Of a stretch of DNA of 64,000 nt, positions 23,783 through 32,841 are shown one piece after another (the stretch's first letter is position 1; every line of letters begins with the position of its first letter). The position numbers were made by a program, and so were the translations under genes. This stretch comes from an uncultured Actinomycetes bacterium (GTDB lineage: Bacteria > Actinomycetota > Actinomycetes > S36-B12 > UBA10799). The notes beneath the pieces are model-generated. The model did no database searches. It had not been told where the DNA came from and saw only the letters and a list, made by a program, of their open reading frames with translations. The DNA lies in the NCBI GenBank assembly GCA_946803585.1, contig CAMPEQ010000006.1:1-64000 (forward strand), in the 5' to 3' direction.

Positions 23783-25417
23783 ATGAAAAACGCCGGGACG
23801 GATACGGCGCCGGACACTGCGCGCTCGGAGGTGCCGCCGCGGGCGACCATAATCCTGGTCACGCTGATCTTGGGCGCATTTGTCGCGAATATCAATCTTT
23901 CGATCGCGAACGTTGCTCTGCCCGACATTGGGCGAGACCTAGGGGCAAGTACGACTCAACAGACAGCTGTGGCGTCGATGTTCACCCTCGGGCTCGCATC
24001 TTCGGTGCTGTACCTCGGGGCGATCGGTGACCGCTACGGACGCCGCCGCCTTCTCCTGCTCGGTGCGGCGCTGACGATTCCGGCGGGATTGGCTTCGGCC
24101 TATGCGCCCACCGTGGAGCTCCTCATCGGGGCACGCTTTGTCGCAGGTTTGGCGGCAGGACTGATGTTCCCGACGACGTTGTCTTTGATCTCCGCAATGT
24201 GGCGAGGCGCAGCCAAGACCAAAGCGATCGCGTTGTGGTCCGGTATCGGCGGTGGGGCGGCGTCACTCGGCGGTGTCGTGGGCGGGGCATTGCTTGAAGT
24301 TGCGTGGTGGGGATCGGTATTCCTGTTCGCACTACCAATCGCAGCAGTTGTCTACTTTCTCGCGGCCCGTTACGTGCCTGCAGATAGCGGTTCCGGAGAA
24401 GGCAAAGTCGACAACATCGGTGGCGTTCTGTCGGTGATCGGGGTGGCGGCAATTGTCACCGCTGTGCAGTTACTCCCGAACGGAATTGATGCGGTCGATA
24501 TCGGCTTGTTCCTGGTTGCGGTAGTAGCGATCATTCTCTTCTACATCAGGGAGAAGCATGCGACTAGTCCACTCGTGGACTTATCGGCAGCGTCGGTTCC
24601 GCCATTCTGGGTAGCCGCAGTTGCCGGAACGATCACCTTCGGCTGTCTGATGGGCGCGCTGTTCCTGGGTCAGCAGTTCACGCAGAATGTGCTCGGGTAC
24701 GACACTCTCAACGCCGCACTGGTGACGTTGCCATCGACGATCTTTATGGTCGGACTCGCGCCACTCGCTGGTCGCATGGTGAATCGTCGCGGGTCGCGAT
24801 TTACCTTGCTAGTGGGGCTGCTGGTAGTTGCCGTTGGGTTTGCGCTGATCGTGGTCGGTTGGCGCGACGGTGCGTCAGTGATAGTCGTGTTGGTTACCTA
24901 TGGCGTCATCGGCGCTGGCGTCAGCATCTCCGTAACTCCCGCAGCGCACGCGCTAATGGCATCGCTGCCCGGGTCTCGGGGTGGAATGGGATCAGCCTTC
25001 ACAGACCTGACTCGTGACTTTGGTGGCGCGATCATGCAGTCAGCGATGGGCGCGGTACTGGCGATCGTTTATGCGAACTACTTCACCAAAGCGTTCGCAG
25101 ACTTGCCTCCGGCCGAGGCTAGCCAACTCTCGCAGAGCGCGTCGGAGGAGATTATTGGATCGTTCCAAGGTGCCCAGTCTGTTGCTGAGAGCTTCCCACA
25201 GGTAGGTTCGGACAAGATCATTGCTGCCGCTTCAGAAGCCTTCACTGAAGGGAAGTCGGCGGCCTACGCGTTGGCTGTCGTGCTCATCCTGCTGGCAGTT
25301 GGGCTGGTGGCCTGGAAGTACCCGAAGAAGACTGAAGAAGACAGGTTCTTTGCTGAGGTTGAACTCGCTACGGCAGCCGAGGAAGCCGCCCGGGCAAATG
25401 CATCAAGCACGAGCTAG
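23783..25417 (+). CDS. DHA2-type MFS transporter (14 helices)
   Basis: This 544-aa major facilitator protein resembles EmrB/QacA exporters. It has about 14 hydrophobic segments, with motif A GDRYGRRRLLLLG after helix 2 and a motif C-like GIGGGAASLGGVVGGALLE in helix 5. The first helix is LILGAFVANINLSIANVALPDIGRDL. A large loop before the last helix (about residues 445-495) is typical of the family. AAGGGG precedes the ATG. It probably exports drugs or hydrophobic metabolites by proton antiport. It lies 51 bases after pfp, with no adjacent regulator. Confidence 0.9.
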   Translation: MKNAGTDTAPDTARSEVPPRATIILVTLILGAFVANINLSIANVALPDIGRDLGASTTQQTAVASMFTLGLASSVLYLGAIGDRYGRRRLLLLGAALTIPAGLASAYAPTVELLIGARFVAGLAAGLMFPTTLSLISAMWRGAAKTKAIALWSGIGGGAASLGGVVGGALLEVAWWGSVFLFALPIAAVVYFLAARYVPADSGSGEGKVDNIGGVLSVIGVAAIVTAVQLLPNGIDAVDIGLFLVAVVAIILFYIREKHATSPLVDLSAASVPPFWVAAVAGTITFGCLMGALFLGQQFTQNVLGYDTLNAALVTLPSTIFMVGLAPLAGRMVNRRGSRFTLLVGLLVVAVGFALIVVGWRDGASVIVVLVTYGVIGAGVSISVTPAAHALMASLPGSRGGMGSAFTDLTRDFGGAIMQSAMGAVLAIVYANYFTKAFADLPPAEASQLSQSASEEIIGSFQGAQSVAESFPQVGSDKIIAAASEAFTEGKSAAYALAVVLILLAVGLVAWKYPKKTEEDRFFAEVELATAAEEAARANASSTS

Positions 25418-25428
25418 TTGCCGCGCGT

Positions 25429-25434
25429 TACGCT
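25429..25434 (+). promoter_or_regulatory. -10 box TACGCT for aroG, leaderless
   Basis: TACGCT lies 6 bases before the GTG at 25441. No Shine-Dalgarno sequence is present, which supports a leaderless start and selects this GTG over the TTG at 25435. Confidence 0.5.
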
Positions 25435-25440
25435 TTGCAC

Positions 25441-26796
25441 GTGACTCATCCTTCAACACCGGCCCATGAGCGGGCCTCAACCATTACGTGGCCAGATCTG
25501 CCTGCTGCCCACCAACCGGTATGGCCGCAGGCGGCAGAACTGGAGATGGTTCGCCGTGAGCTCGAGACCAGGCCACCACTGGTATTCGCCGGAGAGTGCG
25601 ATCAGCTGACAGATCACCTAGCGCAGGTCGCACGGGGAGAGGCATTCGTTCTCATGGGTGGCGATTGCGCGGAGACATTCGCCGCAAACACCGGTGATTC
25701 GATTCGGGCCCGGCTCAAGACCGTCCTGCAGATGGCTGTCGTCTTGACGTATGGCGCCCGGATGCCAGTTGTGAAAGTTGGCCGGATGGCCGGTCAGTAC
25801 TTCAAACCGCGTTCGGCGCCAACAGAGGTTCGCGACGGGGTTACGGCCAACTCCTACCTCGGCGATGGCGTCAACGAGCTGGTTTTTGACGTGGATGCGC
25901 GAACTCCGGATCCCCGGCGGCTCATCGAGGCGTACAACGCGTCCTCGGCGGCCCTGAACTTGGTCCGAGCCTTCACCCAAGGCGGCTACGCGGACCTTCG
26001 GCAAGTTCACGCGTGGAACCAAGACTTCGTGCGTGACAGCCAGGCTGGGCAACGCTACGAGCGATGGGCAGCGGATATCGACCGCGCCCTGTCATTCATG
26101 ACGGCGTGTGGGGCGGATCCGGAGGAGTTCCGTCGAGTGGACTTCTACGCAGCCCATGAGGCGCTCGTCCTCGATTACGAGAAGCCCCTGGTGCGTATCG
26201 ATTCCCGCACGGGGAATCCCTACTCAGTATCGGGGCACTTCCTCTGGGCAGGGGAGCGCACTCGCGATCCAGCAGGAGCGCATATCGACTTCCTCGCCAC
26301 GATTCACAACCCGGTGGGAGTCAAACTCGGCCCGACAACTGACCCCGACGATGCGCTGCGCCTACTCGACCGGCTCGACCCGGACCACACCCCGGGTCGG
26401 CTCACCCTCATCACCCGCATGGGGGCTGGGAAGGTACGCGATGCGTTGCCGAACGTGGTCTCAAAGGTGGAAGCCAGTGGGCACCAGGTCACCTGGGTCT
26501 GCGACCCGATGCACGGAAACACTCGGACTTCCTCGTCTGGACATAAGACCCGCCAATTCGATGACGTGGTTGATGAGGTTCGTGGCTTCTTCGAGGTTCA
26601 TCGTGGCTTGGGATCAAATCCAGGCGGGATGCACATCGAGTTGACCGGCGACGACGTCACCGAGTGTGTGGGTGGTTCGTTCGGGATTGAGGAACACCAA
26701 CTCGCTGATCGCTACGAGACCGCGTGCGACCCTCGACTTAACCGTGAGCAGTCGCTGGAGTTGGCATTCATGGTCGCTGAAATCCTCGGTGAATAG
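25441..26796 (+). CDS. aroG: Class II DAHP synthase
   Basis: This is the first enzyme of the shikimate pathway, condensing phosphoenolpyruvate with erythrose-4-phosphate. The 451-aa protein is the plant-like/actinobacterial class II type: WPDLPAAHQPVWP near the N-terminus, FAGECDQL, LMGGDCAETFA with the metal Cys, VKVGRMAGQYFKPRS, VWVCDPMHGNT-type block (WVCDPMHGNTRTSS) and the C-terminal GGMHIELTGDDVTEC. The start is chosen from the TACGCT box. It is convergent with the PASTA kinase gene, an adjacency also seen in mycobacteria and corynebacteria (aroG near pknL). Confidence 0.96.
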   Translation: MTHPSTPAHERASTITWPDLPAAHQPVWPQAAELEMVRRELETRPPLVFAGECDQLTDHLAQVARGEAFVLMGGDCAETFAANTGDSIRARLKTVLQMAVVLTYGARMPVVKVGRMAGQYFKPRSAPTEVRDGVTANSYLGDGVNELVFDVDARTPDPRRLIEAYNASSAALNLVRAFTQGGYADLRQVHAWNQDFVRDSQAGQRYERWAADIDRALSFMTACGADPEEFRRVDFYAAHEALVLDYEKPLVRIDSRTGNPYSVSGHFLWAGERTRDPAGAHIDFLATIHNPVGVKLGPTTDPDDALRLLDRLDPDHTPGRLTLITRMGAGKVRDALPNVVSKVEASGHQVTWVCDPMHGNTRTSSSGHKTRQFDDVVDEVRGFFEVHRGLGSNPGGMHIELTGDDVTECVGGSFGIEEHQLADRYETACDPRLNREQSLELAFMVAEILGE

Positions 26797-26818
26797 TCGC
26801 GGGACTTCATTTGAACGC

Positions 26819-28705
26819 CTAGACCAATGTGATCGTCACTGTCGAACCCAGCGGAATCACTGAACCTGGGGCGGGATCCTGGCTATAGACCCGACTGATG
26901 ACCACGACCGGGAGTTGATTCTGGACGACAGGTTTGAGGCCGAGGGCTCTGAGCTCGGCGATCGCGTCGTCTCGGCTCGAGCCCACGACGTTAGGGACGG
27001 TCACCGGCGGGGGACCTTTCGAGACAACAAGAGCGACTTCGGTTCCTACCGGCACAGTCTTGCCCTGTTTGGGAGCGGAGGAGATGACTCGGCCGATCTC
27101 GACTGTTGTGGAGAACTCCTCGGTTGCCGTAGAAGTGAAGCCAAGTGCTCGAAGGTTTGACTCGGCCTTGGCGATCTTCTTACCCGCCAATTTGGGCACG
27201 TCGACAAGCTGAGGGCCTGCTGACGTGGTGGCGGCCACGGTGTCACCACGTCGGATCTGGGCGCCTGCCGTGGGTTCGGTACGCAGGATGGCGCCCTCGG
27301 GAACGGCAGTGCTGAAGTCAGCGCCGGTCACATCCAAAGTGAGCCCGTCCGGTTCCAGCGCTGCGTTGGCCGCAGTCGGGGTCATACCGACGACCGCTGG
27401 CATGGTGACAATCTGGCTATTCGTATATGCCCAAGCGCCAACACCGACGGCCGTTCCTAACAACGCCAGGACGAGTGCAGCTACTAAGACCCTGAAACGG
27501 CGAGGCCTTCGAGGTTTCGGAGTCTGATCGTCCCCCGGCGGCGTAACTGGCGGTTGTCCCGCTGCTGGAAGCGGAGTCATCGGTGACCTTGTGGTCACCC
27601 AAGGTCCGTCGGCTGGACCAATCAGTGGTTCAGCGTCGGGCCCAGGAGGGTCGATCGGCGCGATGAGTGTTGGATTCGCTTGTGGTGGTTTTGGTGCGGG
27701 CGGGGCAGTCGAGCTAGCAAATGAACCGGCGCCCTTCTGAGGATCAGTGGCTAGGAATCCGACTGCTACGGTGGCCGATTCCCGGTCGAGGACAACGGTG
27801 TGATCGGCATGCTCAGACTGGTTGTCCTCGCTGGACCTACCGGTTGTCGTTTGGTCGTTGAGCGTTCGGCGGGCCGCTCGTAGGTGGTCAGCAAAGCTTG
27901 CCGCATCGCTGTAGCGCTTCTCCGGCGACTGTTGGGTAGCCATGCGAACGAGGGCGTCGACTTCCGGCGGTAGCTCTGGTCGGATCGACGATGGGGCAGG
28001 AACTTGTGAGTGGACATGTTGATACGCGACCGACATCGGAGTTGCGCCAGTGAATGGAGTCTGGCCGACCACACATTCGTAGAGCAGGATTCCTGCTGAA
28101 TAGACGTCTGTCCGGGCGTCAGCGTGGCCGCGCTCGACTTGTTCGGGAGCGAGGTAGGCAACCGTTCCGATCAACAATCCTTGAGTTAACCCCGTTGCGT
28201 TTGTCGTGACGATCGCGCGGGCAAGTCCGAAGTCGGCAACTTTGACGCGCCCATCGGTTGCGAGCAAGACGTTCTCAGGTTTGATATCGCGGTGGGCGAA
28301 TCCCGCGGTGTGGGCGGCGCGCAATGCGTCGAGTACGGGCTCCAACACCGCTAAGGCCTGTGTGGGGGTGAGGCGTTGGCGGTCGCTGAGCAGATCTCGA
28401 AGGGTCTGGCCTTGGACGTACTCCATTGCCAGATAGACGAAGCCGTCAGCCTCACCTTGGTCATAGACAGCCACAATCGATGAGTGGCTCAGCTGCGCTG
28501 CTGATCGTGCCTCGCGGACGAACCGGGCAACAAAGTCGTGGTCCTCGGCAAGGGATCCGTGCATGACTTTTAGCGCGACGGTCCGCTCTAGGCGGAGATC
28601 AGTCGCGCGAAAAACGGTTGCCATTCCGCCCCGGGCTACGAAGGCGTCGATGCGGTATCGACCATCAATCGTTGACCCGATCAGCGGTTGCGATGAGGCG
28701 CTCAC
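26819..28705 (-). CDS. pknL: PASTA-domain Ser/Thr protein kinase
   Basis: This is a transmembrane Hanks-type kinase of 628 aa. The kinase domain spans about residues 14-280: glycine loop ARGGMATVF, Lys46 (VALKVM), HRDIKPEN (Asp140), DFG (Asp158), and an activation loop with several Thr leading to APEQ. A Pro-rich linker (about 330-400), one membrane helix (about 405-426) and three extracellular PASTA repeats (about 432-500, 500-565, 566-628) follow. PASTA domains sense peptidoglycan or lipid II. The position beside aroG points to PknL rather than PknB, which sits with cell-division genes. The GTG start has a TACACT box six bases upstream. Confidence 0.93.
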   Translation of the reverse strand: MSASSQPLIGSTIDGRYRIDAFVARGGMATVFRATDLRLERTVALKVMHGSLAEDHDFVARFVREARSAAQLSHSSIVAVYDQGEADGFVYLAMEYVQGQTLRDLLSDRQRLTPTQALAVLEPVLDALRAAHTAGFAHRDIKPENVLLATDGRVKVADFGLARAIVTTNATGLTQGLLIGTVAYLAPEQVERGHADARTDVYSAGILLYECVVGQTPFTGATPMSVAYQHVHSQVPAPSSIRPELPPEVDALVRMATQQSPEKRYSDAASFADHLRAARRTLNDQTTTGRSSEDNQSEHADHTVVLDRESATVAVGFLATDPQKGAGSFASSTAPPAPKPPQANPTLIAPIDPPGPDAEPLIGPADGPWVTTRSPMTPLPAAGQPPVTPPGDDQTPKPRRPRRFRVLVAALVLALLGTAVGVGAWAYTNSQIVTMPAVVGMTPTAANAALEPDGLTLDVTGADFSTAVPEGAILRTEPTAGAQIRRGDTVAATTSAGPQLVDVPKLAGKKIAKAESNLRALGFTSTATEEFSTTVEIGRVISSAPKQGKTVPVGTEVALVVSKGPPPVTVPNVVGSSRDDAIAELRALGLKPVVQNQLPVVVISRVYSQDPAPGSVIPLGSTVTITLV

Positions 28706-28711
28706 CCTTCG

Positions 28712-28717
28712 AGTGTA
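28712..28717 (-). promoter_or_regulatory. -10 box TACACT for PASTA kinase
   Basis: TACACT lies 6 bases upstream of the GTG at 28705 on the minus strand. It sits inside a small inverted repeat (CTTCG / CGAAG, 28707-28722) that could affect access to the start. Confidence 0.45.
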
Positions 28718-28860
28718 CGAAGTCAGTCCAGTGATGCGGGTAACCGAATCCCTCAGCGCGCCCGAATCTCGTAACGCCGAGGCGGGGTTGTCCGCAATCG
28801 CCGGAGGATCTCATAGCGCCTTGCCCCTGCCGTTGTCACTGAGGTTGAGCTCTCGTGGGC

Positions 28861-28866
28861 TAGCGT
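28861..28866 (+). promoter_or_regulatory. -10 box TAGCGT for crtYc, leaderless
   Basis: TAGCGT lies 6 bases before the crtYc GTG at 28873. A GTGGAG string is too close to act as a normal ribosome site. Confidence 0.45.
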
Positions 28867-28872
28867 GGAGCA

Positions 28873-29202
28873 GTGGGATCGTTGGCTTACCTCGGGGTGC
28901 TTGCCTTCTGTCTGATTGGGACGGCCTGGCTGGAGGTCGCGCTACGGACTCGGGTTTACCGACGATGGGTGAGGCTGCTGCTGACGCTGCTTCCGGTGAT
29001 CGTGCTGTTCGTTATCTGGGACCTCTATGCGATTGCGGCTGGGCACTGGGATTTTGATGAGTCACGAACGAGTGGACTTGTGCTTCTAGGTGGCATTCCT
29101 CTCGAAGAGCTACTCTTCTTCGTGATCATTCCGTGTTGCGCGATTCTGACTCTTGAAGCTGTCCGATCGGTGCAAGGGTGGACAGTAGGTGACGAGGAAT
29201 GA
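28873..29202 (+). CDS. crtYc: Lycopene cyclase subunit CrtYc
   Basis: This is one half of the heterodimeric lycopene cyclase of actinobacteria, which closes the beta- or epsilon-rings at the ends of lycopene or elongated C50 precursors. The 109-aa protein has three hydrophobic helices and the family block GLVLLGGIPLEELLFFVIIP with its conserved acidic pair. It overlaps crtYd by 4 bases (ATGA), as expected for the pair. Beta versus epsilon or C40 versus C50 specificity cannot be told. The rest of the pathway (crtE, crtI) is not adjacent; a crtB-like gene lies about 4 kb away. Confidence 0.92.
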   Translation: MGSLAYLGVLAFCLIGTAWLEVALRTRVYRRWVRLLLTLLPVIVLFVIWDLYAIAAGHWDFDESRTSGLVLLGGIPLEELLFFVIIPCCAILTLEAVRSVQGWTVGDEE

Positions 29203-29615
29203 GCTACACCGCGCTTGCCATCTTCTCGATCGTCCTGGTCGTGCTGTTCGACCTGCTGGTTGTACGCACCCGCTTGGTGACGCGGCGCATCTTCTGGGTT
29301 TCCTACGCAATCGTCATTGGCTTTCAACTGCTGACCAATGGCATTCTCACCGGGTTCCGGATCGTCAGGTACGACGGCGCGGTAATTATCGGGAGCTCGA
29401 CACCGGCAGATAGCGCGCCGACGTTTATTGGTGACGGACGAATCGCGTTTGCACCCCTGGAGGATCTGATGTTCGGATTCTCGCTGATCCTGCTGACCCT
29501 CTCCTTATGGGTCTTTTGGGGACGCAGGGGCGTCCAGCAACTCCCGACGGCCGGTCCACCTCGACGACCCTTTAACCGACTGGGGCGGTCGCGTTCTCGA
29601 GATCAAACTGGTTGA
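29199..29615 (+). CDS. crtYd: Lycopene cyclase subunit CrtYd
   Basis: This is the second half of the split lycopene cyclase. The 138-aa protein has a first helix LAIFSIVLVVLFDLLVVRTRL, a second around FWVSYAIVIGFQLL, and the conserved IAFAPLEDLMFGFSLILLTLSLW segment near residues 89-111. The tail is Arg/Pro-rich and cytoplasmic. Its start overlaps the crtYc stop. Its last 44 bases overlap the convergent LOG gene, so the basic tail (PRRPFNRLGRSRSRDQ) is encoded opposite the LOG C-terminus. Confidence 0.92.
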   Translation: MSYTALAIFSIVLVVLFDLLVVRTRLVTRRIFWVSYAIVIGFQLLTNGILTGFRIVRYDGAVIIGSSTPADSAPTFIGDGRIAFAPLEDLMFGFSLILLTLSLWVFWGRRGVQQLPTAGPPRRPFNRLGRSRSRDQTG

Positions 29616-30669
29616 CTCGGTCTATTAGTTGACGGACCTTTGCGAACGAGCTTCTTGTGTGGGTGAAAGTTAATCGTGGTAGCGCGAGGTGTTCGCCCTC
29701 CTGGGGAAGTGCTGCAGTTTGGGAGATACTCCCATACTTTACGATCATCCCGAACTCGTCGTTTAGCAACCTTAGCTGCGTCTCAGTGATCGGACGTTGG
29801 ACTCGGATGACCAGCTCGTTGCCTACGTAGCGCGAGGAGTGATAGTTGCGGTAGAAGTCAGATATGTGAGCGAGCGCATCCGTGGGATCGCTGGCAAGGT
29901 AGTAGAGGTCGGTATCTGGCTCGCTGATGAACCCTCGACCGAGAAGTTCACTGCTGACGTAGCGATGCCAGTGGTTCCAGTATTGGCTACCTTCACCGGC
30001 CAGCAGCACGATCGGGACGATCTGGCTCTTTCCGGTCTGGATGAGCGTTAAGGCCTCTAGTAGTTCATCTTGAGTCCCGAAGCCCCCAGGGAAGGCAACC
30101 ACCGCGTTGCACTGGCTCAGGAACATTAGCTTGCGTGTGAAGAAGTAGTTGAAGTGCAGAAGCTTCTTGTCACCAGCAATGATCGTGTTGGCAGTCGTTT
30201 CAAACGGTAGTCGGATAGAGAGACCGAATGATCCATCAGCACCGGGTCCTTCGTGACCAGCTTTCATGATGCCATCGCCAGCTCCGGTGATCACTAACCA
30301 GCCACGCTGGCCCATGAGCTTGGAGAACTCAACGGCGGTCCGGTAGTCAGGGTGATCTGCTGGAGTTCGGGCTGACCCGAAGATGCTGACTTTCGGTGTG
30401 TCGGAGTATCCGGCAAAGACCCGGAAGGCATGGCGGAGTTCCTTGAACGAGCGGGTAAGGAGCTTTCGCTCACCGAGGCCAGTTGGGTCCGAGGCGAGTT
30501 TTAGTGACGTGTGGAGCAAATCCTGGATGAGCTGACCGGGGCGGCTGCGTGGGTCAGCGCCGCACGCTTGGATCAACGCGGCAAGCTGCGGGCGCAACTC
30601 CGGATTGTCGACGGGGTGGTCAGCAGCCCGCGCAGATGAATCGAGAACTGGCGTGAGTGATGTGTTCAT
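29572..30669 (-). CDS. LOG-family protein (TIGR00730-like, long form)
   Basis: This 365-aa protein has a Rossmann-like LOG domain from about residue 115: VSIFGSART, GWLVITGAGDGIMKAGHEG, and the signature FPGGFGTQDELLEALTLIQ (PGGxGTxxE). Classical LOG enzymes release cytokinin-type bases from nucleotides, and many bacterial members act as nucleotide 5'-monophosphate glycosidases. The N-terminal 100 residues and C-terminal 80 make this the larger form, whose function is less clear. The ATG at 30669 is preferred over the ORF-track start 22 codons upstream. A GCAAC-GT-GTTGC repeat at 30714-30725 lies in the upstream region. Confidence 0.85.
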   Translation of the reverse strand: MNTSLTPVLDSSARAADHPVDNPELRPQLAALIQACGADPRSRPGQLIQDLLHTSLKLASDPTGLGERKLLTRSFKELRHAFRVFAGYSDTPKVSIFGSARTPADHPDYRTAVEFSKLMGQRGWLVITGAGDGIMKAGHEGPGADGSFGLSIRLPFETTANTIIAGDKKLLHFNYFFTRKLMFLSQCNAVVAFPGGFGTQDELLEALTLIQTGKSQIVPIVLLAGEGSQYWNHWHRYVSSELLGRGFISEPDTDLYYLASDPTDALAHISDFYRNYHSSRYVGNELVIRVQRPITETQLRLLNDEFGMIVKYGSISQTAALPQEGEHLALPRLTFTHTRSSFAKVRQLIDRVNQFDLENATAPVG

Positions 30670-30782
30670 GGTCCAAGGACAGCGCCTTGAAGTAAACGGG
30701 GTTCGCACTCGATGCAACGTGTTGCGGTCGAACAAGTGAACGCTGCGTCTTCACTGCCTTTGCTGTTCTACCTCGACGCCAA

Positions 30783-31805
30783 CTACAGCCATTTCGATCG
30801 TTTGAAAATCACAAACAAGACCAGACAGATACTTGCCATCACCGCCAGTACTACTGGATAGCCCCATTCCTCGTTTAACTCAGGCATGTCTTGAAAGTTC
30901 ATCCCATAGATGCCAGCGATTGCTGTTGGAACGGCAATGATGGCGGCCCACGACGATATCTTTCGCATGTCGGCGTTCTGCCGGAGGTCTTGTTGGCTGG
31001 TCACTGCCATGAGCATCGCCATGAGCAGCTGATCGTGGCTATCGGCGAGTTCGTAGGCGCGCAGGAGATGGTCGCCGAGATCGCTGAAGTACGGACGTAG
31101 CGGTTTAGGAATATGGTGGTTCTCACCCCGCATGACTTGTCGTGCCGACATCACTAGCGGGGCAAGGGCCCTCCTTAGTTCGAGGTTCTCTCGCTTGAGT
31201 CGATAGACCACACTGGCGGTATCGACCGAACCACCCTGAAAGACCAGGTCCTCGGCTTGGCCAACGTCGTTGTCTAGTTCATTGCTAACCGCGAGGTAGC
31301 CATCAACGATGACATCGGTGATCGCATAGAGAACACTCATGGGACCGTGAGCGAGGAGCCTGGGTTGGCGAGTGAGGAGAGCCCGCGAGCTCCCCGGTGC
31401 GGCGTCACCATGCCGGATAGATAGAACAAATCCTGGCCCTAGAAAGACCGAGACCTGGCCGGTCTCAACGTCAGAGGTCTCTTCTAAGTATCGGAGTTCC
31501 TTAAGAATCAAGAAACCACGTTTGGCGTCGAACTCGAGCTTCGGGCGCTGCTTGGAGTTTTGCGCGTCGTCCACTTGGAGTTGCGGTAGGTCGAAAATGC
31601 GCGTGAGGTAGGCCCATTCATCCTCCGTCGGGTCTTGGGCCTTGAGCCAAACAAATGATCCGGGATCGTTGTGAGCAAGGCCTTTGTATTCTTTGGCAAG
31701 CGCGCGGATCGCGTCGGGAGAGGGATTGCCGGGCAACTGGGTGGCAAGGTCTTGCGGAAGGCTCTTGGGTTGTCCGTTCTCGTATAGAAATATGCTCCGG
31801 ATCAT
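30783..31805 (-). CDS. corA: CorA-family magnesium transporter
   Basis: This 340-aa protein is a CorA Mg2+/Co2+ channel. A long soluble N-terminal domain (about 1-275) with coiled-coil helices precedes two C-terminal membrane helices. The selectivity motif YGMNFQDMPELNEEWGYP is intact, and the last helix ends FKRSKWL. AAGGTG lies nine bases before the ATG. It starts 16 bases after the Pit phosphate transporter gene, so phosphate and magnesium uptake are probably co-expressed. This makes chemical sense because Pit carriers transport metal-phosphate complexes. Confidence 0.95.
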   Translation of the reverse strand: MIRSIFLYENGQPKSLPQDLATQLPGNPSPDAIRALAKEYKGLAHNDPGSFVWLKAQDPTEDEWAYLTRIFDLPQLQVDDAQNSKQRPKLEFDAKRGFLILKELRYLEETSDVETGQVSVFLGPGFVLSIRHGDAAPGSSRALLTRQPRLLAHGPMSVLYAITDVIVDGYLAVSNELDNDVGQAEDLVFQGGSVDTASVVYRLKRENLELRRALAPLVMSARQVMRGENHHIPKPLRPYFSDLGDHLLRAYELADSHDQLLMAMLMAVTSQQDLRQNADMRKISSWAAIIAVPTAIAGIYGMNFQDMPELNEEWGYPVVLAVMASICLVLFVIFKRSKWL

Positions 31806-31821
31806 TTCTGCATCACCTTGT

Positions 31822-32841
31822 CTACCCGAGCCCGAAGATCAGGTTTATCAGCACCATCATGATGGCGGCGGCGATCGCTGCTGCTGGCAAAGTCAGCACC
31901 CAGGCGTACAGGATGTTGATACCAACGCGCCATCGGACGTTGCTCTTGCGCTTCTCCAGCCCGGCGCCGATCACACCGCCGGTGATGACCTGAGTGGTGG
32001 ACACGGGTGCTTCAAAGCCCAGGGCTGTTGTGTAGAGGACGGCTGAAGAGACTGACTCGGCAGCGAACCCCCGCGCGGGGTTGGGGTCGCTGATCTTTCC
32101 TCCGAGAGTCTTAATGATCCGTTTGCCCCCAAACGCCGTCCCCGCGCTGATCGCGCTCGCAGCAAGGAGCACCACCCAGAATGGCATGGGCTCGCCGTCG
32201 GCCATGTAGCCCATACTGACCAGGACGAGCACGATGACTCCCATCGTCTTCTGCGCGTCCTGCATTCCGTGACCAAGCGACAACGCTGCGGCAGAGAACT
32301 TCTCGGCATGCCGGAATCCCTTGCCCGTCTTTTGCGGGTTGCGATTGCTGAAGATGGCGACAAACAGTCGCATCAGCAGGAATGCACCGACGAGGCCGAG
32401 GATGGGGCTGGTAACCATCGGGATGACGACCTTTTCCCAGACGGTCGACCACATCACGACGGTTCCGGCGACGAGGGAGGCGCCTACTACCGCGCCGATC
32501 AGCCCGTGGGTGGAGCTTGACGGAATCCCGAACCGCCACGTCACCAGATTCCAGGCTATTGCTCCCAGCACAGCCGCCGTTACTAGCGCTAGCCCGGAGT
32601 AGCCGGTTGGCGGTTCGGTCACTGATTGAATCGTTTGCGCGACACCGCTTCCGAGTAGCCAGCCAATTATCGCGCCGATCAAGTTGAAGATTGCCGAGAC
32701 GGCTAGGGCTGCCCCAGGTTCGAGAGCTTTGTTGCCGACGGCAGGTCCGATCGCGTTGGCGGCATCGTGGAAGCCGTTGGTGAAGTCGAAGCCAACTGCA
32801 ATCACCACGAATACGATCGTGAAGAACAGTGCCCAGTCCAT
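31822..32841 (-). CDS. pitA: Pit-family low-affinity phosphate transporter
   Basis: This 339-aa permease has about 9-10 membrane helices and the two Pit signature repeats, GFDFTNGFHDAANAIG near the N-terminus and LSLGHGMQDAQKTMG near residue 190. It exchanges protons with a neutral metal-phosphate complex. The ATG at 32841 directly abuts the DUF47 stop codon with no gap, so the two genes are coupled. Together with corA downstream it forms a DUF47-pit-corA operon on the minus strand. Confidence 0.95.
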   Translation of the reverse strand: MDWALFFTIVFVVIAVGFDFTNGFHDAANAIGPAVGNKALEPGAALAVSAIFNLIGAIIGWLLGSGVAQTIQSVTEPPTGYSGLALVTAAVLGAIAWNLVTWRFGIPSSSTHGLIGAVVGASLVAGTVVMWSTVWEKVVIPMVTSPILGLVGAFLLMRLFVAIFSNRNPQKTGKGFRHAEKFSAAALSLGHGMQDAQKTMGVIVLVLVSMGYMADGEPMPFWVVLLAASAISAGTAFGGKRIIKTLGGKISDPNPARGFAAESVSSAVLYTTALGFEAPVSTTQVITGGVIGAGLEKRKSNVRWRVGINILYAWVLTLPAAAIAAAIMMVLINLIFGLG